Source of the DNA: Paracoccaceae bacterium
Lineage (GTDB): Bacteria > Pseudomonadota > Alphaproteobacteria > Rhodobacterales > Rhodobacteraceae
Reading direction: 5' to 3'
DNA length: 7,113 nucleotides
Assembly: GCA_007134405.1 (NCBI GenBank)
Contig: SLKW01000017.1
Span: 1-7,113, forward strand
Shown here: positions 1-6,359 of the stretch, in pieces
How the letters are laid out: each line of letters starts with the position of its first letter
Numbering within the stretch: position 1 is the first letter of the stretch
Position numbers and translations under genes: made by a program
Notes under the pieces: model-generated
The model's database searches: none
Told to the model about the DNA's origin: nothing
The model's input: the letters and a program-made list of their open reading frames with translations, nothing else

Positions 1-30
1 CGGATCGTGGCACGGTTCGAGTTGATTTAG
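1..30 (+). CDS. 3' end of upstream gene, probably GTA NlpC/P60 peptidase (gp14)
   Basis: The first 30 bases read in frame as RIVARFELI followed by TAG, ending 16 bases before the next start codon. Only nine residues are present, too few to identify a family. The assignment to the GTA cell-wall peptidase rests only on the known gene order of Rhodobacterales GTA clusters, where an NlpC/P60 peptidase directly precedes the megatron gene. The tight spacing fits one operon. That something coding ends here is likely; the product name is inference. Confidence 0.45.
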   Translation, partial: RIVARFELI

Positions 31-31
31 C

Positions 32-37
32 AGGGGG
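32..37 (+). promoter_or_regulatory. Ribosome binding site of the GTA megatron gene
   Basis: AGGGGG lies 9 bases upstream of the ATG at 47, just after the stop of the preceding gene. It supports this ATG as the start, as does the family-typical opening MATLVLSAVGAA. No promoter is visible in the 16-base gap, so the gene is presumably read from an upstream operon promoter. Confidence 0.6.
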
Positions 38-46
38 CTGCCGACC

Positions 47-3000
47 ATGGCGACATTGGTTCTATCGGCGGTCGGCGCGGCCGCCGGGGCGCAGTTTGGG
101 GGCGCGGCGCTTGGCCTTTCCGGCGCGGTCATAGGTCGGGCTGTGGGCGCGACGGTGGGGCGCGTGATCGACCAGCGCCTGCTTGGCCTGGGGTCGCGCG
201 CGGTCGAACACCCGGGGATCGACCGGCTTCGCATCACGGGCGCGGGCGAGGGTCTGCCTCTTCCGCGGATCTGGGGCAGGATGCGGGTGGCGGGACATAT
301 CATTTGGGCGTCGAATTTCGAAGAGCATCGCGGCCGGTCTCGGCGCACGAAGGGCGGCCTCGGTCCACGGGTGAACGAGCAAGCGCGCTATTCGGTCAAC
401 CTGGCGATCGCGCTTTGCGAAGGTGAAATCCTCGGCATCGGCCGCGTATGGGCCGACGGCGAGGAAATCAGTCCCGATGACCTGAATATCCGCGTCTACA
501 CCGGCAGTGAGGACCAACTTGCCGATCCGAAGATAGAGGCCATCGAAGGGACCGGTCGCGCCCCCGCCTATCGCGGCACCGCCTATGTCATGATGGAGGA
601 TCTGGACCTCGGCCAGTTCGGAAACCGCATTCCCGGCTTTTCATTCGAAGTTCTGCGCGCCGCGCAGACCCCCGATCAGACGACGCTTCAAGACGCCGTC
701 CGCGCCGTGGCCTGGATGCCGGGTTCAGGCGAATTTGCCCTCTCCACGTCGCCTGTTGATCAACATTCCGGGTTGGGCGAGAGGCAAATGATGAACGTCA
801 ATTCGCCGATGGGCGGGACGGACTTTGTCACATCGCTCAGTGCTTTGCAGACCGAGCTTCCGCATGTCGTGTCCGGGCTTCTGGTGGTTTCGTGGTTTGG
901 CGGTGACCTCCGATGCGCGGATTGCAAGATCCGGCCGAAAGTCGAAACACCGAGCCGCCCGGCAAGCGAAGCATGGAGCGTGAGCGGCCTGTCGCGGAAC
1001 GCCGCCTTACCGCTTGCCCTGATCGATGGCGCACCGGTCTACGGCGGCACCCCATCGGATGCATCGGTGCTCCAGGCGATCTCGGCAATGAAGGACGCAG
1101 GGCAGAAGGTCGTTTTCTATCCGTTCATTCTGATGGATCAGCTTGCGGGCAATAGCCTGCCCAATCCCTGGACAGGCACCATCGGGCAGCCGTCCCTGCC
1201 GTGGCGGGGGCGCATCACGCTTTCGGCGGCGCCTGGACGGCCCGGAACGCCGGATCGCACCGCCGCCGCAACCGCCGAGGTTGCAGCGTTCTTCGGAACC
1301 GTCGACCCGCAGCATTTCACCGTTCACCCGGGCAAGGTGATCTATTCAGGCCCGCCGGAATGGTCCTATAGGCGCTTCATCCTGCATTGCGCCGCGCTCT
1401 GCGCTGCCTCGGGGGGCGTCGATGCCTTCTGCGTGGGCTCCGAGATGCGCGCGCTGACCCAGATCCGCGGCGCCGGCGACAGCTTTCCCGCCGTCGACGA
1501 GATGATTGCGCTGAACCGCGACGTACGGACCATCCTGGGGCCCGAGGTCAAGCTGACTTACGCTGCGGATTGGAGCGAGTATTTCGGCTATCGCGACACC
1601 GCCGGGAACCGCTACTTCCATCTCGATCCGCTTTGGGCCGACCCCGATATCGACTTCATCGGCATCGACAATTACATGCCGCTTTCGGACTGGCGCGATG
1701 GCGCAGAGCATCTGGACGGTGCAGACTGGTCCACGATCTATGACCCCGCTTACCTGAAAGCGAATGTGGCCGGAGGGGAGGGGTTCGACTGGTTCTACCC
1801 CAATACCTCTGCCCGCGACGCCCAGGACCGCAGACCGATCACCGATGGCGCGCATGACGAGCCGTGGATCTGGCGCTACAAGGACCTGCGCGCGTGGTGG
1901 GAGAACCCGCACCATGATCGGGTGGACGGCGTGCGTGCGGCGCAACCGACGCTCTGGCAGCCCCGGTCGAAGCCGATCTGGTTCACCGAAATCGGCTGCG
2001 CCGCGATCGACAAGGGCACGAACCAGCCCAACAAGTTCCTCGACCCGAAATCCTCGGAATCGCGCCTGCCGTATCATTCCAACGGTCAGCGCGACGATCT
2101 CATTCAGATGCAGTACCTCCGCGCGCTGGCCGAGTACTGGAGCGATCCCGCGCATAACCCACTCTCGCCAATCTACGGAGGGCAGATGGTCGATTGGGAC
2201 CGTGCCCATGTCTGGGCCTGGGACGCACGGCCCTTTCCCTGGTTTCCCGGCCGCCGCGACCTCTGGACCGACGGCGACAACTGGGCACGGGGCCACTGGA
2301 TCACGGGCCGCGCCACGAACCAGCCGCTTGCCGCCGTGGTGGCCGAAATCTGCGAAGTGTCGGGGGTTCGCGATTACGATGTTAGCCGCCTTTTCGGTGT
2401 GGTGCGCGGTTATGCTGTGCCGTCCACGCAACCGGGGCGCGCGATGCTTCAGCCCCTGATGCTGGCCTATGGGTTCGAGGTGATCGAGCGGTCAGGCAAG
2501 CTCGTGTTCCAGATGCGCGGAGGCCCCGAGGTTCAGCGCCTCACCGCCGACGACCTGATTGCGCGCGACGGCGGTGATCTGGAGACAATACGCGCGTCCG
2601 AACCCGAGGTGCCGGGCCGCGTCCGGCTGACCTATGTCGAGGCGGAGGGCGATTTCGACACGCGACACACCGAAACGGTCTTGCCCGATCATGACGAAAG
2701 CGACGTTCAGCACAGCGAACTTCCGCTCCTCATGACGCGTGCCGAGGCGCGCCAGACTGTCGGCCGCTGGATGGCCGAGGCCCGCGTGGCGCGCGATGTC
2801 GCGCGCTTCAGCCTTGCGCCTTCCTCGCCGGTCCGGGCGGGTGATGTCGTCGGGCTCGAAACACCGGAGGGCCTGCGGCACTACCGTGTCGACCGGATGG
2901 AGATGACCGGCGCGCGCGAGATCGAAGCCGTGCGCGTGGAGCCCGGCCTTTACCGTGGGGGTGCCGCCGCGGAGGAGCCGGTGCCGGTGCGCGCCCATGC

Positions 3001-3940
3001 CGCCCCGACGCCGGTGCTGCCGGTGTTTCTGGATCTGCCGCTGATGCGCGGCGACGAGGTCGCCCATGCCCCGCATCTCGCCATTGCCGCCCGTCCCTGG
3101 CCCGGACGCGTCGCGGTCTACGATTTCGTCGAGGGCGTGTCCGAACCTCCGCTCAACACAGTGATGACCGACCGTGCCGTCGTCGGGGAAACCCTCGGCG
3201 ACCTGCCGCGCGGACACGCGGCCCGCTGGTCGCCGATGGAGCTGACCGTGCGGCTCCCCGCGGATTTGGCGCTCGACACGGCCAGCCCGCGCGGGGTGCT
3301 GGACGGCGCCAATCTCATGGCTATCGGCGACGGCGAAACCTGGGAGCTTTTCCAGTACTCCGAAGCCGCGCCCGTGGCCCCAGGCGTCTGGCGCCTGCGC
3401 AGGCTGCTGCGCGGGCTCTTCGGCACCGATGCGGTCACGCCGGCGGTCTGGCCCCAGGGCAGCCGTGTCGTCCGCATCGATGGCGCGGTTCGCCAGATCG
3501 ACCTGCCGCTCAACATGCGCAAGATCGACCGGCATTACCGCATCGGCCCGGCGAGCCGCGCGCCGGACGATCCCGTCTATGTCAGCCGGATCGCCGCCTT
3601 CAGGGGGAATGGGCTGCGCCCCTATGCCCCAGCCCATCTGCGCGCCGGGCGCCTTCTATCCGGCGCGGTGGCCGTGAACTGGATCCGCCGCACGCGGATC
3701 GACGGCGACGACTGGGACCTTTTCGACGTCCCCCTGGGCGAGGAGACCGAGCGGTACCTTCTGCGCGTCGAAATCGGCGGCCGGATCCGGCGCGAAGCGA
3801 TCCTGTCTTCGCCCGGCTGGACCTATTCTGCGGCGAACCAGGCCGCCGATGGGACCCCGGGCGACGTGACTTTCGCTGTCGCGCAGATGTCGAACCGGTT
3901 CGGGCCGGGTCCATTCGCGCGCTGCCGGTTTCGCGGCTGA
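47..3940 (+). CDS. GTA baseplate megatron protein with glycoside hydrolase-like TIM barrel (gp15 homologue)
   Basis: This is the last and largest tail protein of the RcGTA-type gene transfer agent (orfg15 in R. capsulatus), a particle that carries random host DNA. It should sit at the tail tip and take part in recipient contact. Visible parts: a glycine-zipper N-terminus (residues 10-38); a tail-tip J-like stretch with GIGRVWADGEEI near 130-141; a TIM-barrel region from about 338 to 735 with VGSEM (E466), GIDNYMP (539-545) and WFTEIGC (E648); a phage-tail hub-like region from about 757 to 960; and a C-terminal beta-rich domain from about 1177 to the end, possibly for binding surface sugars. 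The length of 1297 is normal for the family and the frame is intact, so it is not decayed. Family assignment is confident; domain limits are estimates, and enzymatic activity is inference. It was probably expressed from the GTA operon promoter, outside the window. Confidence 0.93.
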   Translation: MATLVLSAVGAAAGAQFGGAALGLSGAVIGRAVGATVGRVIDQRLLGLGSRAVEHPGIDRLRITGAGEGLPLPRIWGRMRVAGHIIWASNFEEHRGRSRRTKGGLGPRVNEQARYSVNLAIALCEGEILGIGRVWADGEEISPDDLNIRVYTGSEDQLADPKIEAIEGTGRAPAYRGTAYVMMEDLDLGQFGNRIPGFSFEVLRAAQTPDQTTLQDAVRAVAWMPGSGEFALSTSPVDQHSGLGERQMMNVNSPMGGTDFVTSLSALQTELPHVVSGLLVVSWFGGDLRCADCKIRPKVETPSRPASEAWSVSGLSRNAALPLALIDGAPVYGGTPSDASVLQAISAMKDAGQKVVFYPFILMDQLAGNSLPNPWTGTIGQPSLPWRGRITLSAAPGRPGTPDRTAAATAEVAAFFGTVDPQHFTVHPGKVIYSGPPEWSYRRFILHCAALCAASGGVDAFCVGSEMRALTQIRGAGDSFPAVDEMIALNRDVRTILGPEVKLTYAADWSEYFGYRDTAGNRYFHLDPLWADPDIDFIGIDNYMPLSDWRDGAEHLDGADWSTIYDPAYLKANVAGGEGFDWFYPNTSARDAQDRRPITDGAHDEPWIWRYKDLRAWWENPHHDRVDGVRAAQPTLWQPRSKPIWFTEIGCAAIDKGTNQPNKFLDPKSSESRLPYHSNGQRDDLIQMQYLRALAEYWSDPAHNPLSPIYGGQMVDWDRAHVWAWDARPFPWFPGRRDLWTDGDNWARGHWITGRATNQPLAAVVAEICEVSGVRDYDVSRLFGVVRGYAVPSTQPGRAMLQPLMLAYGFEVIERSGKLVFQMRGGPEVQRLTADDLIARDGGDLETIRASEPEVPGRVRLTYVEAEGDFDTRHTETVLPDHDESDVQHSELPLLMTRAEARQTVGRWMAEARVARDVARFSLAPSSPVRAGDVVGLETPEGLRHYRVDRMEMTGAREIEAVRVEPGLYRGGAAAEEPVPVRAHAAPTPVLPVFLDLPLMRGDEVAHAPHLAIAARPWPGRVAVYDFVEGVSEPPLNTVMTDRAVVGETLGDLPRGHAARWSPMELTVRLPADLALDTASPRGVLDGANLMAIGDGETWELFQYSEAAPVAPGVWRLRRLLRGLFGTDAVTPAVWPQGSRVVRIDGAVRQIDLPLNMRKIDRHYRIGPASRAPDDPVYVSRIAAFRGNGLRPYAPAHLRAGRLLSGAVAVNWIRRTRIDGDDWDLFDVPLGEETERYLLRVEIGGRIRREAILSSPGWTYSAANQAADGTPGDVTFAVAQMSNRFGPGPFARCRFRG

Positions 3941-3948
3941 AAGCGCCC

Positions 3949-3987
3949 GATACGGCACTGGAAACTGCCGCCGTATTCGTTATCTTT
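3949..3987 (+). terminator. Candidate weak terminator after the GTA operon
   Basis: Nine bases after the megatron stop, ATACGGC (3950-3956) pairs with GCCGTAT (3970-3976) across a 13-base loop, with a possible extra G-T pair. A competing smaller stem, CGGCA/TGCCG (3953-3957 with 3966-3970), uses part of the same bases. The T-rich but interrupted run TTCGTTATCTTT follows. The position suits an operon end, but the loop is long and the T tract is poor, so termination may be partial and cysE may receive read-through. Confidence 0.35.
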
Positions 3988-3999
3988 GCGATAGCGCAA
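3986..3999. promoter_or_regulatory. Short palindrome in the cysE leader
   Basis: TTGCG (3986-3990) and CGCAA (3995-3999) form a perfect 5-base inverted repeat around ATAG. It ends 2 bases before the putative cysE ribosome binding site. It could be a small operator or a leader hairpin affecting translation. A repeat this short can also arise by chance, and I do not recognise it as the site of a known regulator. Confidence 0.2.
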
Positions 4000-4001
4000 C
4001 C

Positions 4002-4008
4002 GGAAAGG
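4002..4008 (+). promoter_or_regulatory. Ribosome binding site of cysE
   Basis: GGAAAGG lies 6 bases upstream of the ATG at 4015. It supports that start over the internal ATG codons downstream. The match to the anti-Shine-Dalgarno sequence is moderate. Confidence 0.5.
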
Positions 4009-4014
4009 CCCTCC

Positions 4015-4818
4015 ATGCCCGAAGCCCAGCACAAGCTCGCCAAGCTCGACCCGGTCTGGGCGCGCATTCGCGAAGAGGCGCAGCAGGCCGTCGTGGACGA
4101 ACCGCTGATCGGCGGCGTCCTGCACAACAGCTTGCTCCACCATTCCACCATCGAGCGCGCGCTCGCCTTCAGGTTTTCGCTCAAGCTCTGCTCGCCCGAA
4201 CTGAGCGAGCAGATCCTGCGCGAAATCGCCGAGGAGGCTTATGGAACGGATCCGTGGCTGGGCGAGGCGGCGCGCGCCGATCTGGTCGCCGTCTACGACC
4301 GGGACCCGGCCTGCACGCGTTTCCTGCAGCCGATCATGTTCTTCAAGGGCTACCAGGCGGTGCAGGCCTATCGCGTCGGTCACTGGCTCTGGCAGCAGCG
4401 CAGGCGCGATCTGGCCTATCTGGTGCAGATGCGCGTATCCGAGGTGTTCGGCGTCGACATTCACCCCGCCGCGCGGATCGGCAAGGGCATCATGATCGAC
4501 CATGCGCATTCCATCGTCATCGGCGAAACCGCGGTTGTGGGCGACAATGTCTCGATGCTGCATTCGGTGACGCTGGGCGGGACCGGCAAGGAACACGACG
4601 ACCGGCACCCGAAGATCGGCGACGGCGTGCTGATCGGGGCAGGGGCCAAGGTTCTGGGCAATATCAAGATCGGCGCCTGCACACGGATCGCGGCAGGCTC
4701 GGTCGTGCTGGCCGACGTGCCGCCCTGCAAGACGGTGGCGGGCGTTCCGGCGCGGATCGTGGGCGAGGCGGGCTGCGACCAGCCCGCGCTCAGCATGGAT
4801 CAGTTGCTCGGCAAGTAG
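4015..4818 (+). CDS. cysE: Serine O-acetyltransferase
   Basis: CysE transfers the acetyl group of acetyl-CoA to L-serine, giving O-acetylserine, the substrate for cysteine synthase; it acts in the cytoplasm. The 267 residues show the helical N-terminal domain (about 1-140) followed by a left-handed beta-helix of hexapeptide repeats (about 148-250). Residues matching the E. coli catalytic set are present: D148 in DIHPAA, H163 in IDHAHS and H198 in DRHPKIG. The loop SVTLGGTGK (184-192) and VPARIVG near the end are also typical. The protein stops at MDQLLGK, about a dozen residues short of E. coli CysE, and lacks the terminal isoleucine that docks into cysteine synthase there. It follows the GTA cluster by 74 bases on the same strand but has no functional link to it that I can see. 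The identification is secure. Confidence 0.96.
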   Translation: MPEAQHKLAKLDPVWARIREEAQQAVVDEPLIGGVLHNSLLHHSTIERALAFRFSLKLCSPELSEQILREIAEEAYGTDPWLGEAARADLVAVYDRDPACTRFLQPIMFFKGYQAVQAYRVGHWLWQQRRRDLAYLVQMRVSEVFGVDIHPAARIGKGIMIDHAHSIVIGETAVVGDNVSMLHSVTLGGTGKEHDDRHPKIGDGVLIGAGAKVLGNIKIGACTRIAAGSVVLADVPPCKTVAGVPARIVGEAGCDQPALSMDQLLGK

Positions 4819-4821
4819 GGA

Positions 4822-6129
4822 TCAGCCCATGCCGAAGACGCGGTCGAAGATCGTGTCCACATGCTTGGTATGGTAGCCGAGGTCGAATTTCTCTTCGATG
4901 GCCTCGGCCGACAGGGCGGCGCGAACCTCGGCATCCGCCAGAAGCTCGGTCTTGAAGTCCTTGCCCTCTTCCCAGACCTTCATCGCGTTGCGCTGGACCA
5001 GCCGGTAGGCATCTTCGCGCGTCACCCCGGCCTGGGTCAGCGCCAGCAGCACGCGCTGGCTCATCACCAGGCCGCGGAAGCGGTTCATGTTGGCCAGCAT
5101 GTTGTCGGGATAGATCACCAGCTTTTCGATCACGCCGGCCAGCCGGTGCAGGGAAAAGTCCAGCGTCACTGTCGCGTCGGGACCGATCATGCGCTCGACC
5201 GAGGAATGGCTGATATCGCGTTCGTGCCAGAGGGCGACGTTTTCCAGCGCCGGCACCACCATGCCACGCACGAGCCGCGCGAGGCCGGTCAGGTTTTCGG
5301 TCAGGACAGGGTTGCGCTTGTGGGGCATCGCCGAGGAGCCCTTCTGCCCGACCGAGAAGAACTCCTCGCCCTCCAGCACCTCGGTGCGCTGCATATGGCG
5401 GATTTCGGTGGCGATGTTCTCGATGGAACTGGCGATCACGCCGAGAGTGGCGAAGAACATGGCGTGTCGGTCACGCGGGATGACCTGGGTCGAGATCGGC
5501 TCGGGCTCAAGCCCCAACTTCGCGCAGACATGCGCCTCGACCGCCGGGTCGATATTGGCGTAGGTGCCGACAGCGCCCGAGATGGCGCCGGTGCGCACCT
5601 CGTCGCGCGCGGCTTCCAGCCGACGGCGGCCCCTGGCCATCTCGGCATGGAAGCGCGCAAAGGTCAGGCCCATGGTCGTGGGTTCGGCGTGGATGCCGTG
5701 CGAGCGTCCGATGCGGACGGTGTCCTTGTGCTCGAAGGCGCGGGCTTTCAGGGCCGCCAGCACGCGGTCGATACCCGCGAGCAGCAGATCCGCGGCGCGG
5801 ACGAGCTGGATGTTGAACGTGGTGTCGAGCACGTCCGACGAGGTCATGCCCTGATGGACGAAGCGCGCCTCCTCGCTGCCCACGATCTCGGCCAGGTGGG
5901 TGAGGAAGGCGATCACGTCGTGCTTGGTCACAGCCTCGATCTCGTCAATGCGGGCCACGTCGAATTCCACGTCCTTGGCCTTCCACACGGCCTGGGCATT
6001 CTCGCGCGGGATCACGCCGAGGTCGGCCATCGCGTCGCAGGCATGGGCCTCGATCTCGAACCAGATGCGGAACTTGGTCTCGGGCGACCAGATGGCGACC
6101 ATCTCGGGGCGGGAATAGCGCGGGATCAT
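4822..6129 (-). CDS. purB: Adenylosuccinate lyase
   Basis: PurB catalyses two beta-eliminations releasing fumarate in purine synthesis: SAICAR to AICAR, and adenylosuccinate to AMP. It is a cytoplasmic homotetramer of the fumarase/aspartase superfamily. The 435-residue length matches the shorter bacterial PurB type. Conserved regions are in order: KHDV with H70, TSSDVLDTT (96-104), SHGIHAEPTTMG (143-154) with the likely general acid H147, and the superfamily signature GSSAMPHKRNP (264-274), whose serine S265 or S266 is the expected catalytic base. WHERDISHSSVER (301-313) is also typical. The start is fixed by a strong AGGAGG 5 bases upstream and by the family-typical opening MIPRYSRPEM. The gene converges on cysE. 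The 230-base spacer upstream suggests its own promoter rather than strict co-transcription with psuG. Confidence 0.97.
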   Translation of the reverse strand: MIPRYSRPEMVAIWSPETKFRIWFEIEAHACDAMADLGVIPRENAQAVWKAKDVEFDVARIDEIEAVTKHDVIAFLTHLAEIVGSEEARFVHQGMTSSDVLDTTFNIQLVRAADLLLAGIDRVLAALKARAFEHKDTVRIGRSHGIHAEPTTMGLTFARFHAEMARGRRRLEAARDEVRTGAISGAVGTYANIDPAVEAHVCAKLGLEPEPISTQVIPRDRHAMFFATLGVIASSIENIATEIRHMQRTEVLEGEEFFSVGQKGSSAMPHKRNPVLTENLTGLARLVRGMVVPALENVALWHERDISHSSVERMIGPDATVTLDFSLHRLAGVIEKLVIYPDNMLANMNRFRGLVMSQRVLLALTQAGVTREDAYRLVQRNAMKVWEEGKDFKTELLADAEVRAALSAEAIEEKFDLGYHTKHVDTIFDRVFGMG

Positions 6130-6134
6130 CGGAG

Positions 6135-6140
6135 CCTCCT
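6135..6140 (-). promoter_or_regulatory. Ribosome binding site of purB
   Basis: Read on the minus strand, AGGAGG lies 5 bases before the purB ATG. This is a full consensus Shine-Dalgarno sequence and settles the start. Confidence 0.75.
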
Positions 6141-6268
6141 GAACGGGTTGGCGGCCTGATAGACCGGCGGGGCAGGGGCCGCAAGCGCCGCCTAGGGCTG
6201 GCTGGCGGGGGCGTCCGTTCAGGTGCCGGCGCGGCGGAAATTGGGGAAAGAGGTGCTGATCGCGGCGC

Positions 6269-6284
6269 GGTCCAATGTTGGACC
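6269..6284. promoter_or_regulatory. 16-base inverted repeat upstream of purB, candidate operator
   Basis: GGTCCAA (6269-6275) and TTGGACC (6278-6284) are perfect 7-base arms around TG. An overlapping 9-base palindrome, TTGGACCAA, occupies 6278-6286. It lies about 140 bases upstream of the purB start at the edge of an AT-rich patch. TTGG/CCAA-type palindromes are common among GntR-family operators, but the regulator cannot be named from this. An RNA hairpin is unlikely because the loop would be only two bases. Confidence 0.35.
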
Positions 6285-6295
6285 AAAGTACAAGC

Positions 6296-6308
6296 TATTG
6301 TTTCAATA
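6296..6308. promoter_or_regulatory. Second inverted repeat in the AT-rich patch upstream of purB
   Basis: TATTG (6296-6300) and CAATA (6304-6308) flank TTT as a perfect 5-base inverted repeat, centred about 25 bases from the 16-base repeat beside it. The surrounding stretch 6285-6320 has only 10 G or C in 36 bases, in an otherwise very GC-rich window, which is where a promoter would be expected. I found no convincing -35/-10 pair at standard spacing on either strand, so only a general regulatory role is proposed. The rest of the spacer, 6130-6268 and 6321-6359, is GC-rich and shows no gene I can support. Confidence 0.3.
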
Positions 6309-6359
6309 CTATAAAAACCGTGATCGCAACCTTTGGTTAACCCCCGTCCGGCCGCCCGG

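Noticed and set aside
1346..2431. 361-codon open frame on the minus strand opposite the megatron gene
   Set aside because: It is antisense to a clearly conserved protein, is rich in arginine, glycine and histidine, and has no family motif. Long antisense frames are common in GC-rich genes.
2492..3637. 381-codon open frame on the minus strand opposite the megatron gene
   Set aside because: Same pattern: arginine-rich low-information translation lying entirely within a recognised gene.
3823..4608. Minus-strand open frame spanning the end of the megatron gene, the gap and much of cysE
   Set aside because: It crosses two recognised genes in antisense with no motif, so there is no support for a product.
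4861..6159. 432-codon open frame on the + strand opposite purB
   Set aside because: It mirrors purB almost end to end, and its translation is histidine-, glycine- and aspartate-rich as expected for the complement of a GC-rich gene. PurB has all its signature motifs.
6335..6342. GGTTAACC palindrome and a possible AACC/GGTT hairpin downstream of psuG, before a short T run (minus strand)
   Set aside because: The stem is only four bases and the T run is short and not adjacent to it, which is too weak to call a psuG terminator.
6275..6343. 22-codon + strand frame starting at ATG 6275
   Set aside because: No ribosome binding site precedes it, and the start lies inside the 16-base palindrome.
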